A DNA stretch of 64,000 bases, taken from Microbacterium testaceum StLB037. GTDB lineage: Bacteria; Actinomycetota; Actinomycetes; Actinomycetales; Microbacteriaceae. Numbering within the stretch: position 1 is the stretch's first letter; the number at the start of each line of letters is the position of its first letter. The position numbers were made by a program, and so were the translations under genes. Positions 43,968-52,537 of the stretch are shown piece by piece. Location of the stretch: contig NZ_FNJN01000002.1 of the NCBI RefSeq assembly GCF_900104345.1, forward strand, positions 186,001-250,000, written 5' to 3'. Under the pieces are notes generated by a model that ran no database searches, was not told where the DNA came from, and saw nothing but the letters and a program-made list of their open reading frames with translations.

Positions 43968-44984
43968 TCAGTGGTAGTGCGTGACCCAGGCCCACAGCGG
44001 GGGCCGACGGCGTCGCGCCGACGTCTCCCGGGCCTGGTTCACGGCGCGGAGCGCGGTGACCGGCTCGGCATCGGTGGTGACGGCGGCCACGGCGGTGGAG
44101 TCCGCCGAGACCGCGGCGACGGCCGGTGAATCCTCCGGCACGGGCCCGCTCCGCAGCTCGCGCGCGAGATCGGCCACCTCGCCGGCGGTCGGACGCCCCG
44201 CGGGGTTCGGGTCGGTCATGGCCGTGAGCAGCACCTCCCAGCCGTAGCCGAAGCCCTGCGGCACTTCGGGGTCGTAGTCCAGGGGGCCGAGCACGAGCTC
44301 CTGCATCGCACCGCCGCTCAACGGGCCCTCGGCCGTGAGCATCTCCTGCGCCAACAAGCCCAGGGCGTAGATGTCGGATGCCGGTGTCGCGGGCTCTCCG
44401 TGCAGTCGCTCGGGCGGGAGGTATTCGGCATCCGGATGCGTCTGCGCGGTGGCGGGCCGAGCGCCGAGCACCTGCGTCACGCCGAAGTCCGCGAGGACGG
44501 CGGTGAAGGGGCGGGGCGCGGCGCGCTCGGGGCGCAGCAGCACGTTCGACGATTCGAGGTGCTGGTGGACGATGCCGACCTCGTGGATCGCGGCGAGGCC
44601 CTCGGCCACGTCTTGGAGCAGTCCCGCGGCGAAGTCGGGAGCCAGCGCGCCGTGGTCGTCGAGATGCTGGCGCAGGGTCGGCCCCGGGATGAGCTCCATG
44701 ACCAGATAGCCATGACCCTCGCGCGTGAGGTGCGCGTCGTACAGCGTCACGAGCGACGGGTGATCGAGGGCCGTGAGGATGCGCGCGGCCGCGAGTCGCC
44801 GCCGGGGATGAGCGACCTCGTCGGGGTCGAGCGGAAAGACCTTCAGCGCCACATCGCGCGCGAGCACGTCGTCGCGCGCACGGTAGACGGTGCCCTCGCG
44901 GTCGGAGCCGAGGGGCTCGATCAGCCGGTAGCGCCCCGCGAAGGCACCCCTGAGCGACGGGAGCGTCGCGTCGGGGGTGCTCAT
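43968..44984 (-). CDS. Serine/threonine kinase-fold protein, probably a pseudokinase
   Basis: Protein of 338 residues with a PknB-like kinase fold: glycine loop PLGSDREGTVYRA (incomplete GxGxxG), VALKVF with Lys48, a DFG motif at 166-168 and APE-region YLPPERLHG. The catalytic loop reads HQHLESSN instead of HRDLKPxN: Asp is His142 and Lys is Glu. The first Gly pattern is also altered. It most likely binds nucleotide or protein without phosphotransfer. The C-terminal tail is Ala/Thr-rich, then basic, without the transmembrane helix of PknB-type receptors. It is followed upstream by DUF6458. Active-site reading is direct from sequence; loss of activity is inference. Confidence 0.85.
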   Translation of the reverse strand: MSTPDATLPSLRGAFAGRYRLIEPLGSDREGTVYRARDDVLARDVALKVFPLDPDEVAHPRRRLAAARILTALDHPSLVTLYDAHLTREGHGYLVMELIPGPTLRQHLDDHGALAPDFAAGLLQDVAEGLAAIHEVGIVHQHLESSNVLLRPERAAPRPFTAVLADFGVTQVLGARPATAQTHPDAEYLPPERLHGEPATPASDIYALGLLAQEMLTAEGPLSGGAMQELVLGPLDYDPEVPQGFGYGWEVLLTAMTDPNPAGRPTAGEVADLARELRSGPVPEDSPAVAAVSADSTAVAAVTTDAEPVTALRAVNQARETSARRRRPPLWAWVTHYH

Positions 44985-45037
44985 CGGATCTTCGTGGAGA
45001 GGCCGGTCGCCGTGCGGGTGGAGCTCGGACAGGGTCG

Positions 45038-45301
45038 TCACACGAGGGGGTCGCCGTTGTCGCTGGTGCGACGGGTGGTGACGCTCTGGCCGCTGGCCGG
45101 GTCGACGGTCGAGCGGGTCGTGGACTCGACCGAACGACGACGGAACATGAAGACCAGGCTGATCAAGAAGATGACGACGCCCGCGGCCATCAGGATGTAC
45201 CCGATGGTCTGGAGATTCGCCACGCCACCGAGGTCGAGATTGACCGCGAAGGCCAGGATCGCGCCGATCACGAAAAGTGCGATGCCGCTGCCGATACCCA
45301 T
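45038..45301 (-). CDS. DUF6458 family small membrane protein
   Basis: Membrane protein of 87 residues with two helices (GIALFVIGAILAFAVNLDLG and IGYILMAAGVVIFLISLVFM) around a short conserved loop, then a Ser/Thr/Arg-rich cytoplasmic tail. It matches DUF6458, a family confined to actinobacteria and without known function. It begins at an ATG with GGGAGTTTCC-type purines before it (minus strand) and lies 53 bases upstream of the pseudokinase gene. Confidence 0.85.
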   Translation of the reverse strand: MGIGSGIALFVIGAILAFAVNLDLGGVANLQTIGYILMAAGVVIFLISLVFMFRRRSVESTTRSTVDPASGQSVTTRRTSDNGDPLV

Positions 45302-45370
45302 GGGAAACTCCCTCGTTGCTGTGCTTGTCTAGGGATCGCAACCGGTGATTTGGACCTTCACTGGTCGCGA

Positions 45371-45392
45371 TCGCTCAAACGTTACTGAGCGA
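45371..45392. promoter_or_regulatory. Candidate ArsR-type operator
   Basis: TCGCTCA (45371-45377) and TGAGCGA (45386-45392) form a perfect 7-base inverted repeat with an 8-base spacer, 47 bases before the ArsR-ArsC start. It is the expected size for a dimeric winged-helix repressor site. Confidence 0.5.
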
Positions 45393-45439
45393 AACGCTTT
45401 TGCTGCGACCGATGGCGCGGCGCATTCCCGGGGTGCATA

Positions 45440-46102
45440 ATGGACGACCTTCAGCGCAGAGTCGACGCTTTCGCGGCGCTCGGAGACCGCGGTCGTCTGC
45501 AAATCGTCGACCTTCTGGCGGTCGGTGACATGTCGTCGAGCGAGATCGCCGCCGCCCTCGGGATGAAATCGAACCTCGTGGCCTTCCACACCAATGTGCT
45601 GCACGAGCGGGGAATCGTGCGGAGGGTGCGATCCGAATCCGACGGGCGCCGCACGTACCTGCAATTGATTCCCGAGGCGTTCTCGGCGCTCGGGGCCGTG
45701 CCCACCCCGGTCGCGGGGCGCGTCGTCTTCGTCTGCACGGCCAATTCCGCGCGGTCACAGCTCGCCCAGGCGATCTGGGCGGACCACAGCGACATTCCCG
45801 CCGCCTCCGCCGGAATGCATCCCGCCGATCGCGTGAATCCCGGAGCGATCGATGCGGCCACCCGACATCGCATTCCCCTCGACCCGGATGCCGTGCCCCG
45901 ATCACTCGACCAGGTGGCGCGTCCCGGCGATTTCCTGATCAGCGTCTGCGACCAGGCGCACGAGCAGATGCGCGGTCGCGACGATGTGCATTGGTCGATC
46001 CGCGACCCCGCCAAAACCGGCAGCGTCGAGGCGTTCGACACGACCGTCTCCGAGCTGCGATCGCGCATCGCGACGGTGGCCGCGCAGCTCGTCGGGGCGT
46101 GA
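45440..46102 (+). CDS. ArsR-ArsC fusion: winged-helix regulator joined to low-MW phosphatase/arsenate reductase
   Basis: Fusion of 220 residues. Residues 1-80 are an ArsR-type winged helix (MSSSEIAAALGMKSNLVAFH, RGIVRRVRSESDGRRTY) without an obvious metal-binding CxC box. Residues 93-220 are a low-molecular-weight phosphatase domain with the active-site loop VCTANSARS (Cys99-x5-Arg105) and the acid loop WSIRDPAK. The catalytic loop is that of thioredoxin/mycothiol-type arsenate reductases. It may sense or reduce arsenate and repress itself through the palindrome upstream. No arsenite pump is adjacent, so another oxyanion or phosphotyrosine role remains possible. Confidence 0.88.
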   Translation: MDDLQRRVDAFAALGDRGRLQIVDLLAVGDMSSSEIAAALGMKSNLVAFHTNVLHERGIVRRVRSESDGRRTYLQLIPEAFSALGAVPTPVAGRVVFVCTANSARSQLAQAIWADHSDIPAASAGMHPADRVNPGAIDAATRHRIPLDPDAVPRSLDQVARPGDFLISVCDQAHEQMRGRDDVHWSIRDPAKTGSVEAFDTTVSELRSRIATVAAQLVGA

Positions 46103-46273
46103 TCGAAACGAGAGCTGAGGGAATTCATAAGAATCTCTCGGGTTGTGATTCAATGCAGTAGCTCACCTCGCCGATCGTCGGAGATCGGGACATTCCGGGT
46201 GCGGCCCATTCCATTGGCAATGCTCCCGATCGCCCGCGCGTGCGCTGCCTTTTCTCCTGAGAGGGACACCCAT

Positions 46274-47080
46274 ATGTCTATCGACACTCCGCGCACCGCC
46301 ACGGCATGGCGCCGCGCCGCAGCCATCGTTTCCGCCGGAATCCTCACCACCGCTCTCGCGGTCGGCGGGGCCAGCGCCGCGCAGGCCGTTCCCGTGCCGG
46401 TTCCCACGCTCGAGTCGAGCTCCGCCGTGGCGACGCCCACCGGTGCGCTCACGCTGACCGCGAAGGACTTCGCGCCGAACAGCGCTCTGGCCTTCACCCT
46501 CGACAACGAGCCGCTGACCGTCTCCTCGGTCAACGGCACGGCCGAGGTCGCGGACCAGAACGGCGCGTACGAGGGCTTCACCCTCCTGCCCGCGACCACG
46601 ACCCCGGGTGAGCACACGATCACCGTGACGGGCGAAGTCGACCCCTCCGCCGTCCTCCTGCGCGCGCTGCCCGCCTCGGCGAGCACCACGATCACCGTCG
46701 TCGCCCAGCCGTCATCGTCGGTGACCCCGGCGACGCAGTCGCTGTCGTCGTACCTGAAGAACGGCGTCACCGCGACCTTCTCGGGCTTTGCCCCCGGCGC
46801 CACGGTCTCGTTCGGCATCTCCACCCCCGGTACGGGCGACCAGGCCGGCCCCGACGCCGTCGCCGACGCCACCGGCACCGTCACGCTGCGCTTCGTGCCC
46901 GAGGTCGGCACGAACTACGCCAACGAGGGCGAGTACTTCCTCAGCGCCTTCAGCGACGGTGGAGCCGTCCGCGCCGCGCCCCTCACCTTCGCCGTGACCG
47001 CTGACGCGGCTGCTGCTGCCCCGGCCCCCGTCGCGGGCCCGGCCACTCCGGTCAAGCGCGCCGCGACCTTCACCGGCTGA
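46274..47080 (+). CDS. Secreted Ig-like surface protein
   Basis: Protein of 268 residues with a long Sec signal peptide (RRAAAIVSAGILTTALAVGG, cleavage near AQAV). Two beta-sandwich-like units follow (LTLTAKDFAPNSALAFTLDN and VTATFSGFAPGATVSFGIST), each starting with the same AxxFAPG/N pattern. The tail is Ala/Pro-rich and carries no LPXTG, so it is secreted or loosely held. GAGAGGG lies ahead of the ATG. It is followed by a strong terminator. Function unknown. Confidence 0.8.
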   Translation: MSIDTPRTATAWRRAAAIVSAGILTTALAVGGASAAQAVPVPVPTLESSSAVATPTGALTLTAKDFAPNSALAFTLDNEPLTVSSVNGTAEVADQNGAYEGFTLLPATTTPGEHTITVTGEVDPSAVLLRALPASASTTITVVAQPSSSVTPATQSLSSYLKNGVTATFSGFAPGATVSFGISTPGTGDQAGPDAVADATGTVTLRFVPEVGTNYANEGEYFLSAFSDGGAVRAAPLTFAVTADAAAAAPAPVAGPATPVKRAATFTG

Positions 47081-47096
47081 TCGACTCGGCTGTTCG

Positions 47097-47130
47097 ACGC
47101 CGGGCCGGGACTTTCGTTCCGGCCCGGCGT
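47097..47130 (+). terminator. Rho-independent terminator with T-tract
   Basis: ACGCCGGGCCGG and CCGGCCCGGCGT form a perfect 12-pair stem with a 10-base loop, followed by TCCCGTTTTCC. It ends the Ig-like gene transcript 17 bases after its stop. Confidence 0.85.
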
Positions 47131-47163
47131 TCCCGTTTTCCGTTCCATCCCAGGAGATCCCCC

Positions 47164-47910
47164 GTGTCCACCCGCACGACCGCAGGCGTCGGCGCCTCGG
47201 CGCTTCTGACGATCCTCCTGCTCGCGGGATGCACTCCCGCGGCCACTCCGGACGCAGCCCCCTCAGCGACCGTCGAGGCGCAACCGACCCCCACCGCGAC
47301 CCCGACGGCTTCGGCCCCCGCGGCGACCGCGACCTCCGCCACCGCCACGGGGTCGACGCTCGAGGTCTTCGCGGAGCCCGGCGGCAGCGTGACCACCACC
47401 CTGCAGAACCCGCAGGAATCCGGCGCCCCCCTCACCCTTCTCGTCGCCGCGACGCAGGGGGACTGGCTGCAGGTGCACCTCGCCCAGCGGCCCAACGGCA
47501 GCACCGGGTGGGTCAAGGCCGACGCCGTCCAGCAGCACCGTCTCGAATACAGCCTCGAAGCCTCCACCGAAGCCAATACGCTCACCCTGCTCAAGAACGG
47601 GCAGGTGGTGAAGTCGTTCAGCGCAGCCACCGGCACCGGCGGCACGCCGACCCCGCACGGCGCGTTCTTCGTCACCGAGCTGCTCGAGCCGACCAACGAG
47701 GGCTACGGCCCGTTCGCCTTCGGGCTCTCGGCGTTCTCGGACGTCCTCTCGAGCTTCGGCGGCGGGCCCGGCCAGATCGGCCTGCACGGTACCGACGACG
47801 TCGAGAGCATCGGCCAGTCGGCCAGCCACGGGTGCATCCGTCTGTCGAACGCCGACATCACCGAGCTGGCGAACCTGCTGCCGCTCGGCACCCCCATCAC
47901 CATCAGCTGA
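47164..47910 (+). CDS. L,D-transpeptidase lipoprotein with SH3-like domain
   Basis: Cell-wall enzyme of 248 residues. Lipobox LLAGC (Cys23) is followed by an Ala/Thr/Pro-rich spacer, an SH3-like region (residues 65-120, GDWLQVHLAQR and GWVKADAV) and a YkuD catalytic domain with His208 (LHGTDD) and SHGCIRLSN (Cys224). It makes or edits 3-3 cross-links in peptidoglycan outside the membrane. GTG start at 47164. Complete active site, so activity is likely. Confidence 0.93.
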   Translation: MSTRTTAGVGASALLTILLLAGCTPAATPDAAPSATVEAQPTPTATPTASAPAATATSATATGSTLEVFAEPGGSVTTTLQNPQESGAPLTLLVAATQGDWLQVHLAQRPNGSTGWVKADAVQQHRLEYSLEASTEANTLTLLKNGQVVKSFSAATGTGGTPTPHGAFFVTELLEPTNEGYGPFAFGLSAFSDVLSSFGGGPGQIGLHGTDDVESIGQSASHGCIRLSNADITELANLLPLGTPITIS

Positions 47911-47925
47911 CGGCGGGGGCGGTCC

Positions 47926-48852
47926 TCACGACCCCGACCGCGCGGTCAGCGCGGGGATCAGCACCGGGGTGCGATCGCGGTAGGCGCGGTAGTCGGCCCG
48001 GTCGCCCCAGCGCTCGTCGGCGCGCTTCTCGAGCAGAGGGATGCCGCTGACCCGGGTCAGCAACAGCACCACGAACAGCGGCGACAGGACGGCGACCCAC
48101 TGCCAGCCCTGCAGCACGGGCACGGCGACGACGAAGACGCCGACCCACACGAGGATCTCGCCGAAGTAGTTGGGGTGGCGCGACCGCGACCACAGGCCCG
48201 TGCGGATGAACTCGCCCTTGTTCGCGGGGTCGGCGCGGAAGGCCTGCTTCTGCAGGTCGGCGACGACCTCGAACACCATCCCGGCGAGCCACACGACGAC
48301 CCCCGCGACCGCGAACCCGTCGAGGGGCGCCCGGTCGGCGGCATCCGCGCTCATGGCGATCCACGCGGCCGAGGCGGTGAGGGCCACCCAGAGCCCCTGG
48401 ATGCACCACACCTGGAAGAAGCGCAGCGGGTTCGTCTTGATCTCGTCGAAGCGTCCGTCGGTGCCCGCGCGGTGCACGCGCGCGAAGAGGAACGAGCCGA
48501 GACGCGCCGCCCACACGACGACCATCGCGGCGAGGATCCACCCGCGGGCGTCCTGCGCGGGGGCGAGCAGGGCGAGGGCGATCGAGACGGCGATGAAGGT
48601 GAGGCTGCCGGTCAGGTCGAAGAACCGCTCGGTGCGACGCAGGGCCGAGGGGATGAAGACGAGGAACTGGATGACGAAGGCCGCCGTCACGGCGATCGCG
48701 AACACCGGGATGCCACCGACCTGCGCTCCGCGGAAGCTCCCGGCGGCAGCGAGCCCCGCGCCGACGACGAGGGCCACCACCACCGCGATGAGCGCCGTGC
48801 GGTTCTGGGCCGCGGGCGATCGTTCCGAGGTGGAGGGAACGGGTGCGGTCAT
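47926..48852 (-). CDS. DUF1295 / steroid-5-alpha-reductase-like membrane protein
   Basis: Integral membrane protein of 308 residues with about seven helices. The C-terminal signature LWSRSRHPNYFGEILVWVG and ADERWGDRADYRAYRDRTP are typical of the DUF1295/ICMT-like fold, which handles lipid-like substrates with NADPH or SAM. It overlaps the acyl-CoA ligase gene by 4 bases (ATGA), so the two are co-translated and a lipid-modifying role is likely. Exact reaction unknown. Confidence 0.88.
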   Translation of the reverse strand: MTAPVPSTSERSPAAQNRTALIAVVVALVVGAGLAAAGSFRGAQVGGIPVFAIAVTAAFVIQFLVFIPSALRRTERFFDLTGSLTFIAVSIALALLAPAQDARGWILAAMVVVWAARLGSFLFARVHRAGTDGRFDEIKTNPLRFFQVWCIQGLWVALTASAAWIAMSADAADRAPLDGFAVAGVVVWLAGMVFEVVADLQKQAFRADPANKGEFIRTGLWSRSRHPNYFGEILVWVGVFVVAVPVLQGWQWVAVLSPLFVVLLLTRVSGIPLLEKRADERWGDRADYRAYRDRTPVLIPALTARSGS

Positions 48853-50684
48853 GATGCGGCTCCTCGGTACAGGGTGTCGATCGTCTCGGCGGCGCGGTGC
48901 AGGACCTCGCGGCGCTTGATCTTGAGGGTGGGGGTGACGAGCTCGCGGTCGTCGAGGTCGGCGAGCACGAGAGTGAAGCGACGCACCTGCTCGCTGCGCG
49001 ACACGAGGGCGTTCGCCGCGTCGACGGCGGTCTGCAGGTGAGCGGTCAGGCGGGGATCGTCGACCGCGCGCAGGGCCCCGGGAGTGCCGGGCTCGAGCGC
49101 TGAACCGTTCGCGGCCAGCCACGCGGCCGACTGCTCGGGATCGAGGATCAACAGGGCCGAGAGGTAGGGCTTGCCCTCGCCGACCATGACGGCGTGCTGA
49201 ACGAGCGGGCTCGCCTCGACCGCGCCTTCCCAGCGCGCGGGCACCACCGTCTTGCCGTTCGAGGTGACGATGACGTCTTTCAGACGCCCCTCGAGGATCA
49301 GGCGCCCCGCGTCGTCGATGCGCCCGAGGTCGCCCGTGCGGAAGAACCCGTCCACGAACGCCTCGGCGTCGTGTCGCGGATCGCGGTACCCCGAGAACAC
49401 GCCCACCCCCCGGGCGAGCACCTCGCCCTGCGGGCTGATGCGCACGGTCGAGCCGGGGAGCGGGAGCCCCACGGTTCCCGAGGCGATCCGCCCCGGGAGA
49501 TTGCCGGTGAGCGGCGCGGTCGTCTCGGTCAGGCCGTACCCCTCGATGACCGGAACACCGATACCCCGGAAGAACAACGACAGATCGCGGTCGAGCGTCG
49601 CCCCGCCCGACAGGATGTACCCCACGCGACCCCCCATCACCGCGCGCAAGCGCGAGTAGAACAGGGCGTCGAAGACGGCCTGACGCACGCGGAAGCCGAA
49701 CGGAACGCGGCGCGGGAAGCCGGCATCCTGGAATTCGGCGAAGCGACCCCCGCGGATCGCGGTCGAGACCGCGCGGGCCCAGACCCGGTCGAGGTTCTTA
49801 TCGGCGGCCTTGTCGGCGGCGGCGGACTGGATCTTCTGCAGCACCCGCGGAACCGCCACCAGGAAGGTGGGACGCAGCACGGCGAGAGCGGGGACGACCT
49901 GCGCCGGCTCGGAGAGATGCGCGATGCGCATGCCGCTCGCGATGCAGATGAGCTGCAGGCCGCGGGCGAGCACGTGCGCGAGCGGCAGGAAGATGATCGT
50001 GTTGCCCTGCGGGTTGACGACCTCGCGGTAGGCGGCGGCGATGTTCAGCACCTGACCGAGGAAGTTCGCGTGCGTGAGCACGGCCCCCTTGGGCTCGCCC
50101 GTGGTGCCCGAGGTGTAGACGATCGTCGCCGGGTCGTCGTGGCCGGCGAGGGTGCGTCGGCCCTCGAGCTCGGCATCCGAGACGTCCGCGCCCCGAGCGC
50201 TGAGCTCGTCGAGCGAGGGGACTCCGTCGACGCCCGCCATCGCCCAGGTGCCGAGCGTCTCGCCCCCGGCCTGCGCGAGCGCGGCGGTCAGCAGGTCGGC
50301 GTGGGCGCGCGTTCCGGCGACGGCGAGGCGCACGCGCGCGTCGCGCACGATCGCCTCGACCTGCGAGGCCGACGACGAGTCGTACACGGGAACGACCACA
50401 CCCCCGGCGAACCAGGCGGCGAGGTCGGCGACCGCCCACTCGTAGCGCGTCGGCGCCATGATGGCGACGGTGTCGCCGGGCTGGAGCCCCGCACCCACCA
50501 TCCCCTTCGCGAGGGCGCGGACCGCGTCGAGGAACGCGACGGTGGTGACCGGCTCCCACCTTCCGTCGGCCGGCACCTCGAAGGCGATGTGATCGGGCGC
50601 CTCCTCCGCGCGGCGGACGAGCAGATCGGTCACGTTGGTGAACGCGTCCAGGCTCGCCAAAGCGGGCGTGTGCGTCTCGAACAT
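48849..50684 (-). CDS. Long-chain fatty-acid CoA ligase (AMP-forming)
   Basis: ANL-family ligase of 611 residues that activates fatty acids to acyl-AMP and then acyl-CoA. P-loop IVYTSGTTGEPKG (about 170), a central GYGLTETTAPL, and the C-terminal hinge FRTGDLGRIDDAGRLILEGR followed by KDVIVTSNGK are intact. Family resembles FadD15-type long-chain ligases. The ATG at 50684 has GGAGGA 4 bases upstream; a second ATG lies directly before. It is coupled to the DUF1295 gene. Confidence 0.93.
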   Translation of the reverse strand: MFETHTPALASLDAFTNVTDLLVRRAEEAPDHIAFEVPADGRWEPVTTVAFLDAVRALAKGMVGAGLQPGDTVAIMAPTRYEWAVADLAAWFAGGVVVPVYDSSSASQVEAIVRDARVRLAVAGTRAHADLLTAALAQAGGETLGTWAMAGVDGVPSLDELSARGADVSDAELEGRRTLAGHDDPATIVYTSGTTGEPKGAVLTHANFLGQVLNIAAAYREVVNPQGNTIIFLPLAHVLARGLQLICIASGMRIAHLSEPAQVVPALAVLRPTFLVAVPRVLQKIQSAAADKAADKNLDRVWARAVSTAIRGGRFAEFQDAGFPRRVPFGFRVRQAVFDALFYSRLRAVMGGRVGYILSGGATLDRDLSLFFRGIGVPVIEGYGLTETTAPLTGNLPGRIASGTVGLPLPGSTVRISPQGEVLARGVGVFSGYRDPRHDAEAFVDGFFRTGDLGRIDDAGRLILEGRLKDVIVTSNGKTVVPARWEGAVEASPLVQHAVMVGEGKPYLSALLILDPEQSAAWLAANGSALEPGTPGALRAVDDPRLTAHLQTAVDAANALVSRSEQVRRFTLVLADLDDRELVTPTLKIKRREVLHRAAETIDTLYRGAAS

Positions 50685-50687
50685 CAT

Positions 50688-51026
50688 TCCTCCGGGCGAG
50701 TGCACGGCCCTCGGGTGGGGGACCGCCACGCATTCTTCGGAGGAAGACGCCGATCGGATTGCCGCCGCGCGAGCGGGGTCAGGTGCTGTGCACCTCGACT
50801 GCACGGCCGGGAACCGCCAGCGTAGCCACGACGCCCCACGGGAGCCAGGAGCACGCACCTTTCCGTGCACGAGAAGGGATGCCGTCGCCGTCAAGCCCCG
50901 GCCCTTCCAGGCATTTCTTGACACTCGACCGGTAACTTCTCCCGGGTCGGTGTGGACTCGTGCGCCCCGCACGGGTCGCTCATCGCCGGCGCGAGAGACG
51001 ACACGGAGGCGACGACCATCAGCACC
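50688..51026. other. Intergenic spacer between divergent ligase and acyltransferase genes
   Basis: About 340 bases with no supported gene. It must hold promoters in both directions. TTGACA at about 50918 resembles a -35 box toward the acyltransferase, but no -10 at proper distance is evident. No repeat or RNA signature recognised. Confidence 0.5.
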
Positions 51027-52217
51027 ATGACGGCACCCGTGGCTCGCGTGACGGCCGCGCCGACGGCATCCCGTCCCGCGAATCCCGCCCGTCACCTGCC
51101 CTCTCTGACGGGGCTCCGCTGGGCGACGGCGATGCTGATCTTCGGCCACCACCTCATGGCGGTCGAGTACTTCGGCGGCACCGCCGGGACCGTCTGGGCC
51201 TTCGTCTTCGAGGCCGGCAAGACCGGCGTCACCCTGTTCTTCATCCTGTCGGGCTTCGTGCTCGCCTGGGGTCACAAGCCGCACCAGAGCGCCGGGTCGT
51301 TCTACTGGCACCGCTTCGCCCGCATCTACCCCCTGCACCTCGTCGGGGTGGGGCTCGCCCTCGTCGCCGCGGCGACCCTCGTGCCGGAGATCCAGACCGC
51401 GGGACGAGCGCCCCTGGTCGCGAACGTCTTCCTCGTCAACGGCTGGGTGCCGGACTGGTGGCAGGCCGGCAACCCCGCCAGCTGGTCGCTCGTGTGCGAG
51501 GCGTTCTTCTACCTGAGCTTCCCGTTCCTCATCCGCCCCCTCGTGCGCCTGTCGGACCGCGCGCGCGGCGGCGTGGTCGTGGCCGCGCTCGTGCTCGTCG
51601 CCCTGGCCCCCCAGATCGCCGCGATCTCGCCCGTTCCGATGTCGGCGGCATCCACTCCACTCCTGCGCCTGCCCGAGTTCGTGCTGGGCGTCACCCTCGC
51701 GCTGCTCATGAAGAGCGGAGGCTGGATGCCGTGGAAGCTGCGCTACACGCTTCCCCTCGCGGTCGCGGGCTACGCGCTGTCGGAGGCGCCCCCGATCCCC
51801 GGCACCGACATCCACCCGGGCCTCGCCGCCACCGTCGGGTCGTTCGCGCTGCTGGTCGCCTCGCTCGCCGCGGCCGACGCGCACGGTCGCTCGACCTTCC
51901 TCGCCCGCCCGCTCTGGCAGGAGCTCGGACGCGTGTCGTTCGCCTTCTACCTCGTGCACCTGCTCGTGATCGCGTCGGTGTCGTCGTCGTGGCCCGAGGG
52001 GCATCCGCAGCTGCCGTGGCGGCGCGCTCTGCTGCTCGCGCTCGCCGCGTTCGCCATCGCCCTCGCGATCGCGTGGGTGCTGCACCGGGCCGTCGAGATC
52101 CCCGCGCAGAAGTGGCTGCTGCGCTACGACCGCTCGCGGCGCGTGTCCGAAGGCACCGGGGCTGCCGTCGGCGGGACGACGGGCGCGTCGACGGCCGCTC
52201 GCGCCGCCTCTCGCTAG
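51027..52217 (+). CDS. Acyltransferase 3 family membrane protein
   Basis: Membrane acyltransferase of 396 residues with about ten helices. Family marks are LPSLTGLRWATAMLIFGHH near the N-terminus (catalytic His), FFILSGFVLAWGH, and RFARIYPLHLVG. It would transfer an acyl group to cell-surface sugar or lipid (OafA-type). C-terminal tail is Gly/Thr/Ala-rich and cytoplasmic. The ATG at 51027 is chosen because residues upstream do not fit the family. Specific substrate unknown. Confidence 0.92.
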   Translation: MTAPVARVTAAPTASRPANPARHLPSLTGLRWATAMLIFGHHLMAVEYFGGTAGTVWAFVFEAGKTGVTLFFILSGFVLAWGHKPHQSAGSFYWHRFARIYPLHLVGVGLALVAAATLVPEIQTAGRAPLVANVFLVNGWVPDWWQAGNPASWSLVCEAFFYLSFPFLIRPLVRLSDRARGGVVVAALVLVALAPQIAAISPVPMSAASTPLLRLPEFVLGVTLALLMKSGGWMPWKLRYTLPLAVAGYALSEAPPIPGTDIHPGLAATVGSFALLVASLAAADAHGRSTFLARPLWQELGRVSFAFYLVHLLVIASVSSSWPEGHPQLPWRRALLLALAAFAIALAIAWVLHRAVEIPAQKWLLRYDRSRRVSEGTGAAVGGTTGASTAARAASR

Positions 52218-52226
52218 GCTCGCGGA

Positions 52227-52373
52227 ATGTTCGGAGCCCACTTCCTCTACCTCTTTCTCATGTGGGGCGTGGCCCTGGTCGCCGTCGGGGCCGTGCTGTA
52301 CGTCGCGGTGCGCCTCGCCGTGCTGCACGCGCTGAAGTCGCACACGCGCTGGGTCGAGTCCGGCCAGCGCTGA
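52227..52373 (+). CDS. Small single-helix membrane protein (48 aa)
   Basis: MFGAHFLYLFLMWGVALVAV starts a helix of about 30 hydrophobic residues; the tail ends basic (HALKSHTRWVESGQR). It begins 10 bases after the acyltransferase stop and may be co-transcribed with it. No family recognised. Codon use matches neighbours. Confidence 0.55.
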   Translation: MFGAHFLYLFLMWGVALVAVGAVLYVAVRLAVLHALKSHTRWVESGQR

Positions 52374-52382
52374 CGCGGACCG

Positions 52383-52475
52383 CGCCCGCCGCGAGAACAG
52401 GGGGCGCGACGAGAACAGGCCGATTCGCGGCGGATCGTCCTGTTGCGACGACTTCTCCTGTTCTCGTGGCGGGCG
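52383..52475. repeat. Intergenic palindromic repeat with GAGAACAGG units
   Basis: CGCCCGCCGCGAGAACAGG at 52383-52401 and its near-exact reverse complement at 52457-52475 (18 of 19 matching) bracket a spacer. The spacer contains a second GAGAACAGG (52411-52419) and a CCTGTTGCG. The layout of nested inverted units in a spacer between two genes fits a REP-like or small mobile palindromic element. Confidence 0.6.
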
Positions 52476-52537
52476 GGGCGCCGGGGTCGCCACACCCGAC
52501 CCACCGATCGTTCAGAGTCGCCTCGGTACACTTCCCT

